DNA of 64,000 nt from Paraglaciecola arctica (GTDB lineage Bacteria > Pseudomonadota > Gammaproteobacteria > Enterobacterales > Alteromonadaceae), in NCBI RefSeq assembly GCF_018861065.1, contig NZ_JAHKQO010000031.1, positions 62,001-126,000 of the forward strand. Direction: 5' to 3'. The notes below the pieces were generated by a model, which made no database searches, was not told the DNA's origin, and saw nothing but the letters and a program-made list of their open reading frames with translations. Both the position numbers and the translations under genes were made by a program. Positions 8,338 through 17,124 of the stretch are shown here, piece by piece; within the stretch, counting starts at the first letter, position 1; each line of letters starts with the position of its first letter.

Positions 8338-9846
8338 TCATTCCTTTTTAGTGCCGCGTACACCGTTGTTGAGACTAAGATCTGTGATTGCGCCACTTTT
8401 GTCCCTTTCAAAGGTCACAGTACTGCCATCTATCGCAAAAAACGTGTCTTCACCTTGGTGCCAGTGTTTTTCATTTTCTACATAAGGAGAGGCGGTAAGT
8501 AGAAACCCATTTTCAGAGACTTCTATAACAATATCCACTACAACAGGCTGTGTAACTGCGTAGGTTCCAAGATATTCAGACAGTTCATTTGTGCTCAGAG
8601 CCACTATGGTTTTAGTTTCGGGCTCGGAATAACCTACGTCAAATGCTTCTTTTATTCTTATCTCAAGCTCACTAATTAATTGATTGCCGTTGTTACCATT
8701 GGTCATAATGGCGTAGCCGTTGCCTGAGTTTAATTCGAGATACAATTGCGACATAAAACCTTCGTCTGCACCGCCATGGCCAAATCCAAGAATTTCACCC
8801 TCATCTGACATATTAATAAAAAAGCCTATACCCACATTGGGACTTTCAGTTGTAGGGGCATTGGAGGTGAGTATTTCGACGGCGGTGGCCTGTGAAATCC
8901 AGTGTGTATCAGATCCTAAATAGGCACTACGTACAGCACGTGCCATGATTAACATATCTGTTGGTGTGCTCCACATTCCCGCTGCTGCAAGCGTGGCATA
9001 GGTGTGTGCTCCACCTAGCACTGCTGTGCCATCACTCTTGTAAGGTGTTGCCATATTATCTCTTAACTTCGAGGATATGGGTTGCTCGAAGCTAGAACGT
9101 TTCATGCCTAAAGGAGCGAACAATAAGCGCTCAGCCATTGTGGGTAAAACTTCGCCAGTCACGTCTTGCAAAGCTAGCTGTGCCAGGGTTGTGCCGCCAC
9201 CCGAATACCGCATTCTAGAGCCTGGTTGGATATCGACCAGCACAGGTCCAGTGTTGGCAGGTTTAGTGCCATTTAAGACTTGTACCAAAGTAGGTACGGC
9301 TTCATTAGCTGCATACCCTGGAAAGCCATGCACTGTGGTACCTGCGGTATGACTTAATAACCTACGAAGAGAAACCACTTCTTGGGTATGCCATTCATGC
9401 TGTGGCAATTGCCAACTAGTGAGTAATTTGTTGACGTCAGTATCCAGATCTAAGCCATTTTCTTGACGATACTTCATCAATACTGCGCCAAATGCGGGCT
9501 TGGAAATACTGCCAGCTTGAAACATAGTGTTTTCATCTAGAGGGTGATGAGTGGTGAGATCTTTAACACCGCTTTGTAACGTCCAATTTAGTTGGCCGTT
9601 GCGCATAAAAGCCACTGATACGCCCGGAACATTATGGTGTTTTTGTCGCTGTTCTAAGGTTTGCAACGAAAGCGCTTGATCCTTAATACGAATTCGCTCA
9701 GTCAGGCCCGTTTTCAAAAGTTGTGATTCGCGTTGTGGCTTTGTTTGATTCGATTTTGTCTGTTGTGGTACTGACTTATCACAGCCAAGCACCGCTAGCA
9801 TACAAATACTAATAGCGAGGGTCTTAATATTGGCGTTTATTTTCAT
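8338..9846 (-). CDS. Serine beta-lactamase/esterase-family lipoprotein
   Basis: Protein of 502 residues with a lipoprotein signal (LAVLGC, Cys22). The class C beta-lactamase/EstB fold is marked by GSISKP (catalytic S113 and K116), a YSGGG variant of the YxN motif near residue 215, and a FGHGGADEG motif near 355 standing in for KTG. A C-terminal domain of about 120 residues follows, as in many periplasmic D-aminopeptidase or esterase relatives. It would hydrolyse an ester or a D-amino acid peptide in the periplasm. True beta-lactam resistance is not implied. It is a single-gene unit. Confidence 0.85.
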   Translation of the reverse strand: MKINANIKTLAISICMLAVLGCDKSVPQQTKSNQTKPQRESQLLKTGLTERIRIKDQALSLQTLEQRQKHHNVPGVSVAFMRNGQLNWTLQSGVKDLTTHHPLDENTMFQAGSISKPAFGAVLMKYRQENGLDLDTDVNKLLTSWQLPQHEWHTQEVVSLRRLLSHTAGTTVHGFPGYAANEAVPTLVQVLNGTKPANTGPVLVDIQPGSRMRYSGGGTTLAQLALQDVTGEVLPTMAERLLFAPLGMKRSSFEQPISSKLRDNMATPYKSDGTAVLGGAHTYATLAAAGMWSTPTDMLIMARAVRSAYLGSDTHWISQATAVEILTSNAPTTESPNVGIGFFINMSDEGEILGFGHGGADEGFMSQLYLELNSGNGYAIMTNGNNGNQLISELEIRIKEAFDVGYSEPETKTIVALSTNELSEYLGTYAVTQPVVVDIVIEVSENGFLLTASPYVENEKHWHQGEDTFFAIDGSTVTFERDKSGAITDLSLNNGVRGTKKE

Positions 9847-10275
9847 CTGAATATTCCGTTACTTAGCACGATATCAGAATACGTTTATAGCATAACCTCG
9901 TCAATCAACCGCTACCTTTAACCAGTTGAGCTTTTTGTTTATGCAAAAAGGTCGTCAATTACTTGGGACAAAATTGATAGTCGCGAGATATTTGGTTGCG
10001 ATACGTCACGGTGCTATTTACTGCTTTCAATTTTATTGGATGGTTGGCAGTGGTGTTGTTTAGTCTTCAGCAAAAACAGTATTGGGTACTTGCTTTAGCG
10101 ATAGTTTTAGCGTCTGGCCTATGCTTTACCAGAATCAAATTTTGGTGTGGTTATACCAAAGAGTTAAGGGCATAAAAGTCATTGAAACTTTTCTCATAAT
10201 TTTTTGTTTGTTTTATTTTTTTAGCTTGTGTTAAGTTATCAATAAGAAGCTTCATAAAATTAGGAGTTCATTACA
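9847..10275. other. 429-base stretch with one weak small ORF
   Basis: Between divergently oriented genes. Apart from the small ORF at 9996-10175, I see only the AGGAG ribosome site before the GTG at 10276. No hairpin with a T run stands out. Confidence 0.5.
9996..10175 (+). CDS. Possible small membrane protein, 59 residues
   Basis: An open frame from TTG at 9996 to TAA at 10175 encodes two hydrophobic segments (LFTAFNFIGWLAVVLFS and YWVLALAIVLASGLCF) followed by a short basic tail (TRIKFWCGYTKELRA). That pattern looks like a real two-pass membrane peptide, or the remnant of one. There is no clear Shine-Dalgarno and no ATG, so it may be decayed. The family is not recognised. Confidence 0.3.
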   Translation: MRYVTVLFTAFNFIGWLAVVLFSLQQKQYWVLALAIVLASGLCFTRIKFWCGYTKELRA

Positions 10276-10710
10276 GTGTCAACCAATACGCAAAAAGGTC
10301 TCTACCAATTACATTTGGAGGGCAATGTATTGTGCGTAGAGATGAATAGTGTTTGGTCAAAAGGCACAGTTAAAAAAGTATTAGAGGAAACCCAACAACT
10401 GGTTGCTGGTATTAAACATCAACCTTGGGCTGCGGTAGTTGATTTGCGCAATTGGATCATGCCAACCTTTGAAGCTGTCGAAGGCTTTCAGTTAATATAC
10501 GATTGGTGTGCGGCGAACAATCAAACTCACGAAGTCACAATATGCCGCTTTGAGATGCAGAAAAATATTATTGGTGATGTGTCTAACTACGATATAGAAC
10601 ATCAATTTTATACTCAAAATATTGAGGATGCCGAACAATGGCTAGTCAGTAAGGGGTTTGTTGTTTCATTGGAATATTGGCAACAAGTTAAACAACAAAA
10701 CTCATCTTGA
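10276..10710 (+). CDS. SpoIIAA/STAS-like conserved hypothetical protein
   Basis: Cytoplasmic protein of 144 residues with alternating strand-helix pattern and the AAVVDLRNW segment seen in SpoIIAA-like (DUF3478/STAS-like) proteins. It starts at GTG 10276 behind AGGAG. Its last codons overlap the next gene by four bases, so it is translationally coupled to a lipoprotein hydrolase. Function is unknown. Confidence 0.7.
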   Translation: MSTNTQKGLYQLHLEGNVLCVEMNSVWSKGTVKKVLEETQQLVAGIKHQPWAAVVDLRNWIMPTFEAVEGFQLIYDWCAANNQTHEVTICRFEMQKNIIGDVSNYDIEHQFYTQNIEDAEQWLVSKGFVVSLEYWQQVKQQNSS

Positions 10711-11699
10711 AAATCTACGTATCATTATTCATTGTTGTTGCATGTGTGCTAGTGAGTTGCGAACGAACTCATGTTAATGACAACATTACCAAAACCTATG
10801 GCCTGCCAGATAACAGTTCAGAATACCAAAAGCTCAAAACACGGCAGCCTGAAAGCCTCAGCGACCAAGCTCTCTATAATCGTGTACTGACGTTATGGAA
10901 TACAGCTTACCGTGAATTAAAACTGCCTACTTCAAAGGGTACTGCACATATCATTGTCTCTGGACCTGCCGATGGCCTACCTGTTGTTTTACTTCATGGC
11001 ATGAGTGCAGACTCTACTATGTGGTACCCAAATATTAAGGCGTTATCAATAAACCACAGAGTGTATGCGATTGATGATATTTTAGGACCTGGAAAATCAG
11101 AATGGGATCATGACGAAGAGTCACTCGAAATACTTATCTCTTGGTATTTCGAAATATTTGACGTCCTAAAACTGCAAAAACCAACCCTTATTGGTGCGTC
11201 ACAAGGCGGCTGGATCGCAACTAATTTAGCCTTGGCAAAGCCGCATCGCGTGAAAAAACTCATATTGCTTAGTCCAGCGCAAACGTTCACTTGGTTAGAG
11301 CCCAGCCTTGGTATTTTATCCAACCTACTATATGCAATAAATCCTCAGCGTGAAGGGTTGCGTAATAACTTAGCGACTCTATCGAGCAATGTAGACGGAA
11401 TTGAACAAATGTATATTGATCATTTTTTCAGAACTATCACTACCGCATCTACATCGCCTTTGCTAATGGACATGAAACCATTCGACGAAACGCAATTGTC
11501 GTCGCTTGTTATGCCAGTGTTATTCTTAGCAGGAGACCATGATCTTTTTAATAATCAGCAAAGTGTCGATCGCGCCATTAAAATTTTACCTAAGGTACAA
11601 GCGGAAATCATTACCGATAGCGGGCACTTTATTAACGTGGATCAAGCGAGTTTAGTAAATGAAAAGATATTGACGTTTATCTCCGAGCATCACAAATAG
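10707..11699 (+). CDS. Alpha/beta hydrolase lipoprotein
   Basis: Protein of 330 residues with a lipoprotein signal (VACVLVSC). The alpha/beta hydrolase fold is shown by VLLHGMSADSTMW (oxyanion hole), GASQGG (nucleophile S165), FLAGDHDLF (Asp) and DSGHFIN (His). It would act on an ester or similar substrate at the inner face of the outer membrane or in the periplasm. The start is a TTG overlapping the upstream stop (TTGA). The substrate is unknown. Confidence 0.85.
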   Translation: MKIYVSLFIVVACVLVSCERTHVNDNITKTYGLPDNSSEYQKLKTRQPESLSDQALYNRVLTLWNTAYRELKLPTSKGTAHIIVSGPADGLPVVLLHGMSADSTMWYPNIKALSINHRVYAIDDILGPGKSEWDHDEESLEILISWYFEIFDVLKLQKPTLIGASQGGWIATNLALAKPHRVKKLILLSPAQTFTWLEPSLGILSNLLYAINPQREGLRNNLATLSSNVDGIEQMYIDHFFRTITTASTSPLLMDMKPFDETQLSSLVMPVLFLAGDHDLFNNQQSVDRAIKILPKVQAEIITDSGHFINVDQASLVNEKILTFISEHHK

Positions 11700-11827
11700 C
11701 AAGAATTGGACTGGTAAAACTTCACAAAACTTACAACCGTTCATAACAATGAAAAATTCTACTTTTGTTCATTAGTGGGTACACTGCAGTTACGTTAAAT
11801 TTCTGTTGAATTTGGGGAGAATTAAAA

Positions 11828-12208
11828 ATGTTTAGTCATGTAATGTTAGGCGCGAATGATATTCAAGAATCGAAAAAGTTTTACGATGCGGTCTTAGGCG
11901 CATTAGGCTACGATGAGGGTACAATTGATCCTAAAGGTCGTTGTTTTTACTTTACTAAAACTGGCGTATTTGGTTTAAGTTTGCCAATTAACGGAGAGTC
12001 AGCTACTCACGGAAATGGCAGTACTTTGGGTTTTGCCATTGAAAACGAAGAGCAGGGCTTGGCATGGCATGCTGCGGGTCTAGCAAATGGTGGTACCGCC
12101 TGTGAAGATCCTCCTGGAGTACGTGATGGTGGTACAATGAAGTTGTATTTAGCTTATCTTCGCGATCCTGCCGGCAATAAAATATGTGCTATGAAACGTG
12201 TCGAGTAA
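11828..12208 (+). CDS. VOC-family (glyoxalase/bleomycin-resistance fold) protein
   Basis: Small protein of 126 residues with the vicinal-oxygen-chelate repeat: FSHVMLGANDIQESKKFYD at the start, LGFAIENEEQG in the middle and YLRDPAGNKICAM at the end. A single VOC unit would dimerise and bind a metal with His and Glu residues. The Shine-Dalgarno GGGGAG precedes the ATG. Its activity cannot be read from the fold. A long hairpin follows it. Confidence 0.85.
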   Translation: MFSHVMLGANDIQESKKFYDAVLGALGYDEGTIDPKGRCFYFTKTGVFGLSLPINGESATHGNGSTLGFAIENEEQGLAWHAAGLANGGTACEDPPGVRDGGTMKLYLAYLRDPAGNKICAMKRVE

Positions 12209-12239
12209 TTATAGTTAGACGATTTGCAATTAATCACAT

Positions 12240-12273
12240 GTCGCATAAATGAGTGGTCACTTGTTTATGCGAC
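12240..12273. terminator. Long hairpin after the VOC gene
   Basis: Near-perfect 34-base palindrome: GTCGCATAAA pairs with TTTATGCGAC, then two G-U pairs, then AGTG with CACT. It lies 31 bases past the VOC stop. It lacks a T run, so it may act as an RNA stabiliser or a factor-dependent stop. Confidence 0.5.
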
Positions 12274-12303
12274 TTGGATTAATTTAATGGAGAGCAATTA
12301 CAA

Positions 12304-12639
12304 GTGATAAACCAGCAATGGGCACTGGATTCTAGTAAGGAGTGTAACTCTGGCGACATTGAAAAAGTTCTTGTCTTGTATAACGACAATTTTACTATGA
12401 CGTCACCTTATATAGTGCAAAGTATGGATATTTAGCGGGTAAAGGAGCAAGTGCGACCCTATTGGCAACAAGCATTAAACTCAGAGTCCACATTGCAATT
12501 CAAATTGCTGAACCTATTTTCGAGTGTTTCATCGGTTAGTGTTCATTATGAAAGTATTGGCCGAAAAGTGGTAATCGAAACCTTTGAGTTTAATCAACAG
12601 GGTAAGGTAGTAGCTGGATGTTCCAGCCACATTATTTAA
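12304..12639 (+). pseudogene. Broken NTF2/SnoaL-like protein gene
   Basis: A GTG at 12304 behind GGAG opens a frame that reads like an NTF2-like fold (ALDSSKECNSGDIEKVLVLY, then FTMTSPYIVQS). It meets a TAG at 12433-12435. In the +2 frame at 12426-12449 the expected family continuation GYLAGKGA appears. From 12451 the original frame resumes with RPYWQQALNSES and runs to 12639. The simplest reading is a +2 then a +1 insertion around eight codons, which restores the frame but leaves a stop. The downstream piece alone (62 codons from GTG 12451) is unlikely to fold. Confidence 0.7.
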
Positions 12640-12677
12640 GCCAAGTATAACTGCGTCAATCATTCAGCAGAGCATTG

Positions 12678-13541
12678 CTAATTTGATACTGGAATACGCT
12701 TAGCACCAAAGATTAACAAGCCCGCACCTAAATACATCACCAAGCCATAAACGCCAGCTGCAATGGCATAATCGGGGCGATCTAGAAAGGTGATGGCAAT
12801 TAATATCGCCATCGAACTATTTTGTACGCCAACCTCAATACCAAGTGTTACGCAGTCTCGTTTGACTAATCTAAATAGCAAACCCAACAGTAAACCAGTG
12901 ACTATGGCTAGTAGGTTAAGTGATAAGGCTGCTTCAGATACTAAAACAAATGAATCAACCAAATTTTCACGTTCTTGGTAGGTAATAGCTACAATCATTA
13001 ACACTAAAAATGCAGTAGAGAGGTGCCTAAAAAAAGCCTCGCTTCGGTTCGCAAATGCAGAAAATTTATGTCTGATCAAGATACCGATAAGTACCGGTAT
13101 TAAAGTAATAAAAATAAGACCTAATGTAGTACTTAGCAAAGAAAATGATTCAGTTTCGGTTTGGCTAAACTGTTCAATCGCAAAACGAATAATAAGTGGA
13201 GTAGTGATAACACATATTAAGGTAGTGACAGCGGTTAAGCTCACTGACAACGCCAAATTTGCTCTAGCTAACTGACTAAGAATATTTGAGCTAGTGCCTC
13301 CGGGGCAGGCGGCTAATATCATGATGCCTACGGCCAAATGTTCAGAAAGGTTAAATGTAATCGCAATACCGTATGCCAATAGAGGTAATAACAGCAGTTG
13401 TCCAAACAAACCTACTGCAACGGGTTTAGGCTCTTTTCCTAATTCTAAAAAATCTTGTTTGGTGAGGCTTAAACCCATTCCAAACATAATCAGTGCCAAC
13501 ACCAGTGGCATGATGACTTGGGTTAAAAAAGAATCCGTCAT
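12678..13541 (-). CDS. Bile acid:sodium symporter (BASS/SBF) family transporter
   Basis: Inner-membrane protein of 287 residues with about nine helices. MFGMGLSLTKQDF near the start and ILAACPGGTSSNILSQLARAN at about residues 76-96 are characteristic of the BASS family, whose discontinuous helix binds sodium. Bacterial members carry pyruvate, pantoate, bile acid or unknown organic anions; the substrate here is unknown. It lies 75 bases after an SDR gene on the same strand. Confidence 0.87.
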   Translation of the reverse strand: MTDSFLTQVIMPLVLALIMFGMGLSLTKQDFLELGKEPKPVAVGLFGQLLLLPLLAYGIAITFNLSEHLAVGIMILAACPGGTSSNILSQLARANLALSVSLTAVTTLICVITTPLIIRFAIEQFSQTETESFSLLSTTLGLIFITLIPVLIGILIRHKFSAFANRSEAFFRHLSTAFLVLMIVAITYQERENLVDSFVLVSEAALSLNLLAIVTGLLLGLLFRLVKRDCVTLGIEVGVQNSSMAILIAITFLDRPDYAIAAGVYGLVMYLGAGLLIFGAKRIPVSN

Positions 13542-13616
13542 TGAAGATGTGTTCCTGATAATAATAAAAAGTGGCTCGAGCTATGGAGTCAGCCCCATGG
13601 CATAACGGTGTGTGAA

Positions 13617-14366
13617 TTAACTCATTTTGGCTAACTGACTAAGCGGTGCAATTCGCGCTAAATACCTAAACAAGGCCCACGGCCATTTAGGCACAAAACT
13701 GTTGGCGACTTCTTTTTCAATGTCTTTAACCATGGCTTTGCAACCTGTTTCTAAGTCAACAATAAATGGCACAGCTTTTACTTTTTCATTAATTTCAGTA
13801 CGGATAAAACCAGGGTGCACAGTTGTCACTTTTATTGGGGTATTACGCACATCAATGCGGATCCCTTCGCTTAAAGAGCTCAGAGCGGCTTTTGTGGCAG
13901 CATATACTGTCATTGCTCTTTGCGCGCCGCGTATCGCACTCACAGAAGATATTGTCACTAAATGGCCGGCGTTTTGGTTGCGGAATATTTCCATTGCTAC
14001 TTCACATTGAGCTATCGCTGAGACGAAATTAGTGACTGCAGTTTGTTTATTGGCATGAAAATATCCGGTGCCAATCGACGCCCCTTTGCCCATTCCAGCA
14101 TTAACAATGACACGGTCCAAACTACCTAAATCCTCTGCAAAGGCTTTAATTACCTCAAATACTTGGTCATGGTCGTTTACATCAAGGGAGCGAATAAACA
14201 CTTTAATGTCAGGGTTAATTTCTAATAGTTCTTGTTTAAGTGATTCTAGGTTTTCCATTCTTCTAGCACATAAGGCTAAGTTTCGGCCTAATTTAGCAAA
14301 CTCAATAGCCATGCCTTTGCCTAACCCTGAACTCGCTCCAGTAATTAAGATATTTTGTCTGATCAT
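13617..14366 (-). CDS. Short-chain dehydrogenase/reductase (SDR)
   Basis: Classical SDR of 249 residues. TGASSGLGKG binds the cofactor at the N-terminus, ISSVSA carries the catalytic Ser, and YAATK holds the Tyr-Lys pair; NAG is present as NAGMGKG. An Arg-rich CARRMENL after the second strand suggests NADP(H). It lacks a clear link to the cluster at 14502-18341, from which 135 bases separate it, but it shares strand and enzyme class. Confidence 0.88.
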   Translation of the reverse strand: MIRQNILITGASSGLGKGMAIEFAKLGRNLALCARRMENLESLKQELLEINPDIKVFIRSLDVNDHDQVFEVIKAFAEDLGSLDRVIVNAGMGKGASIGTGYFHANKQTAVTNFVSAIAQCEVAMEIFRNQNAGHLVTISSVSAIRGAQRAMTVYAATKAALSSLSEGIRIDVRNTPIKVTTVHPGFIRTEINEKVKAVPFIVDLETGCKAMVKDIEKEVANSFVPKWPWALFRYLARIAPLSQLAKMS

Positions 14367-14501
14367 AGTGTTCTCTTATTATTGTTTGATTAATTACCCC
14401 TTGGGAATACAAAAGCGGGGTGTTGTTAACTGCTAATGGCCTTACTTAGCTAATAGCTTCTATTGTCAAATTTCTTATTAGTTCGCATGCTTTATTGGTG
14501 T

Positions 14502-15197
14502 TTACTTGTACGTAAGAAGACCTTTGTTGTTGCCCTCAAATGCACTGTGTTCGTTGAGTGTGGACAAAATCACTGCTTTCTTGGTGTTAATGAGTTTAGT
14601 AATACCACAGTTCACTAAAGTCCAGTTAAGGGTCATTAGATTGTTTGCGGGGACGCCCAAAAGAGCCTGAGATAATAATGCTATTGGGCCACCAGAGGTG
14701 AATACCGCCACATTTTTTTCATCTTTTAGGTTATTCACTAGGTTAGCCAAAGCCGATTGTATTCTTGCCTGATAAACAGGCCAAGATTCAATGTAGTCGT
14801 CATTATGCAAACTACTTATCCAGCGATTAAAGGCCTGTGCAATAACTTGTTCTAAGGCTTTGTGCGGATTGTCTTGGCGACTAACATACTCTCTTACACC
14901 AGCAGCTGTGGCCAACTCGGGATTAAATTGTGCGAGTATGTCTTGATGGTCATATTCGTTCCATTTTGCATCCTGTTGCTGTGCAACATCGGCTTGCCCT
15001 AATGCTGTTAGGCAGCCGGTTGCCGTTTGTTGATGGCGTTGCATGCTGCCACGCACTACTTTGTCAAAGCCTGCTAATCTGGCTTTAAAGCTATTCCCAA
15101 GGTGGATGGCTTGTTGTTCGCCTAGTTCAGATAAACAATCATACTCGGCCTTACCAAAAGACGCTTGGCCATGCCTAATGAGATAAATTGCGGTCAT
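14502..15197 (-). CDS. Histidine phosphatase (phosphoglycerate mutase-like) family protein
   Basis: Protein of 231 residues. IRHGQASFG at the N-terminus carries the phospho-accepting His in a RHG motif; VVRGSMQRHQQTA supplies the second Arg, and FTSGGPI near residue 166 replaces the usual SHGG with a Ser-Gly-Gly, so the second His is absent. It is the last gene of the kinase/dehydrogenase cluster, 12 bases after the APH-like kinase gene. In a pathway with a phosphorylated acyl intermediate it could remove phosphate; that is inference. Confidence 0.82.
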   Translation of the reverse strand: MTAIYLIRHGQASFGKAEYDCLSELGEQQAIHLGNSFKARLAGFDKVVRGSMQRHQQTATGCLTALGQADVAQQQDAKWNEYDHQDILAQFNPELATAAGVREYVSRQDNPHKALEQVIAQAFNRWISSLHNDDYIESWPVYQARIQSALANLVNNLKDEKNVAVFTSGGPIALLSQALLGVPANNLMTLNWTLVNCGITKLINTKKAVILSTLNEHSAFEGNNKGLLTYK

Positions 15198-15209
15198 TTT
15201 TAGAATCCT

Positions 15210-16316
15210 TTAACGTTTACCTTTGATGGCTTTACGACATTGCCACAGCAAATAATGTACGAAGAACCAGATGTTTTTAAAGGCCGGATTATCGGTTTGC
15301 TTGTGGTGATAACGGTAGTAAATCTGCTGGGCAATTGCCGCCAACCTGAACAAACCATACACTTCATAAAAAGCGAAATTTTCCACTTTAAATCCGGTTT
15401 TCTTGAGGTAATAGTCAATGACTTCTTTGCGGCTCAACATGCCTGGTAAATGAGTCGGTTGACGGCGTGTTGATTTCGCGAGCTTATCGTCATCTGCTTG
15501 TACCCAATAGGCCAAACTATTGCCTAAGTCCATTAACGGATCGCCAAGTGTGGCAAGCTCCCAATCTAATACACCCAAAATTTTGGTTGGGTCATTTACA
15601 TCTAATACTAAATTATCAAACCTGAAGTCGTTATGGGTTAAACAAATATGTTCATGACTAGGCATATTGTTTCTAAGCCAATTCATGACATAATTACCGC
15701 TGGGAACGTTCCACGTTTTGGCTTTAGTATATCGGGCACTCCAACCTTCAATTTGACGTTGAGTGTAACCGTTGCCTTTGGCCAAATGACTGAGTCCTGC
15801 GGCTTGGTAATCGACTTGATGTAACTCAATTAGACTATCTAACGCGTTTAAACATAGTTGCTTTGTGGTTTGTGGCTCTAGCTTGAAACCTTTTGGCAGG
15901 TTTTTTCTTGGTATTAATCCGTTGAGTTTTTCCATGACGTAAAACTCGGCGCCTAATACTGATTCGTCTTCGCAATGGCCTAACATTTCTGGCACATAGG
16001 AATACACCGGTTTTAACGCGGCTTGTAAGCGATATTCACGGCCCATATCGTGTGCACCTTTGGCTTTTGTTCCTGCAGGCGCGCGGCGTAAAATAACGTC
16101 GCGGTTAGTTCCATTTTTGTCTGTATAAGTTAAACAGTATGTCCAGTTAGATGCCCCGCCAGAATATTGAGTCACCATGGGTTGGCCTTTTAGGCTAGGA
16201 ATATTACTTTCAATCCAAGGGATTAACTTTGTTAAGTTAAGTTCTTCACCTTTCCTTACTTGGCCAGCGGTGTCTATCACCTGTTGATTGGTTGAGTTGG
16301 ACTTAGAATCAGGCAT
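15210..16316 (-). CDS. APH-family phosphotransferase, ACAD10/11 kinase-domain and LvaA-like
   Basis: Kinase-like protein of 368 residues. QYSGGASNWTYCLTY forms the nucleotide loop, HNDFRFDNLVLD (Brenner-type catalytic loop) and GVLDWELATLGDPLMDLG (metal-binding Asp) are intact. This domain is fused to an acyl-CoA dehydrogenase in animal ACAD10/ACAD11 and is separate in the levulinate pathway of Pseudomonas putida (LvaA), where it phosphorylates 4-hydroxyacyl-CoA. Here the dehydrogenase lies two genes upstream in the same operon. It overlaps the SDR gene by eight bases. Aminoglycoside resistance is not implied. Confidence 0.87.
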   Translation of the reverse strand: MPDSKSNSTNQQVIDTAGQVRKGEELNLTKLIPWIESNIPSLKGQPMVTQYSGGASNWTYCLTYTDKNGTNRDVILRRAPAGTKAKGAHDMGREYRLQAALKPVYSYVPEMLGHCEDESVLGAEFYVMEKLNGLIPRKNLPKGFKLEPQTTKQLCLNALDSLIELHQVDYQAAGLSHLAKGNGYTQRQIEGWSARYTKAKTWNVPSGNYVMNWLRNNMPSHEHICLTHNDFRFDNLVLDVNDPTKILGVLDWELATLGDPLMDLGNSLAYWVQADDDKLAKSTRRQPTHLPGMLSRKEVIDYYLKKTGFKVENFAFYEVYGLFRLAAIAQQIYYRYHHKQTDNPAFKNIWFFVHYLLWQCRKAIKGKR

Positions 16317-17124
16317 CGGGTCTAGGCCTAAAGTTTCGTAATTGCCTTTTCATCATGGCTAAATAACGCATTGGTGTTAACCAGCGTTTTAAACGAAAAG
16401 CTGCTCGCCCGTCTTTATGGGTAACCGTCATAAATTTTAAATTTTCACTGTCTTGATAAATCGCTTCTGCTACCTGAGCTGCAGTGATGTCGGATGAACT
16501 GTGAAGCATTTTACTCACAAGTTTTGCCACCCCAGGCTGTTTACTGCGAAGTGATTCATCAAGGTTGGTTGAAAAGAAACCGGGACAAGCCACACTGACA
16601 TGGATATTGTCGTGAGTGAGCTCTAAATGCATGGTTTCTGAAAAACTGACCACAGCGGCTTTACTGGCGTTGTAACTACCCATCAGAGGTGCAGGCGTGA
16701 TCCCCGCTTGTGACGCGATATTCACAATTTTCCCCGCGCCTTGCTGCTTCATCATAGGTACAAAGGCACGGCACATTCGTACCATACCTAATACGTTAAT
16801 ATTGATTACCCATTGCCACTGTTCAATGTCTTCAAACTCTAAAGCACCCCCAGTTGCGACACCGGCGTTATTCACCAAAACATCAATTTTATTCCAACAA
16901 GATTGAAGTTGTTGTTTTAGAGATTCGATGTCAGAGTCGTTAGTGATGTCACAACGCAAAAAGAATGCTTTTCCTTGCGCATTATTGATGGCTTCTACCA
17001 CCTTATTACCACGTTCGTGGTTGAGATCGGCGATACAGACTTCAAAATTTTGTTTGGCATAATGTAATGCCAGCGCTTCACCTAAACCTGAAGCGCCACC
17101 GGTTATCAGTACGGTTTGCATCAT
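16309..17124 (-). CDS. Short-chain dehydrogenase/reductase (SDR), LvaD-like position
   Basis: SDR of 271 residues: TGGASGLGEA cofactor loop, CIADLNHERG with an Asp at the end of strand 2 (favouring NAD), NNAG, NIASQAG with the catalytic Ser and YNASK with Tyr and Lys. A C-terminal extension of about 40 basic residues (RLKRWLTPMRYLAMMKRQLRNF) may bind membrane. It overlaps the acyl-CoA dehydrogenase gene by four bases and the kinase gene by eight, so the three are translationally coupled. It could oxidise a hydroxyacyl intermediate. Confidence 0.88.
   Translation of the reverse strand: MMQTVLITGGASGLGEALALHYAKQNFEVCIADLNHERGNKVVEAINNAQGKAFFLRCDITNDSDIESLKQQLQSCWNKIDVLVNNAGVATGGALEFEDIEQWQWVININVLGMVRMCRAFVPMMKQQGAGKIVNIASQAGITPAPLMGSYNASKAAVVSFSETMHLELTHDNIHVSVACPGFFSTNLDESLRSKQPGVAKLVSKMLHSSSDITAAQVAEAIYQDSENLKFMTVTHKDGRAAFRLKRWLTPMRYLAMMKRQLRNFRPRPDA

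Noticed and set aside
8338-9846. Antibiotic-hydrolysing class C beta-lactamase
   Set aside because: YSG and HGG replace the YxN and KTG motifs, and a lipoprotein anchor with extra C-terminal domain fits the esterase/peptidase relatives.
12451-12639. 62-codon frame as an independent gene
   Set aside because: It reads as the second half of an NTF2-like protein that begins at 12304, and its GTG has no ribosome site of its own.
15210-16316. Aminoglycoside phosphotransferase (antibiotic resistance)
   Set aside because: The fold is shared, but motif detail and operon context match the ACAD10/11 and LvaA metabolic kinases.
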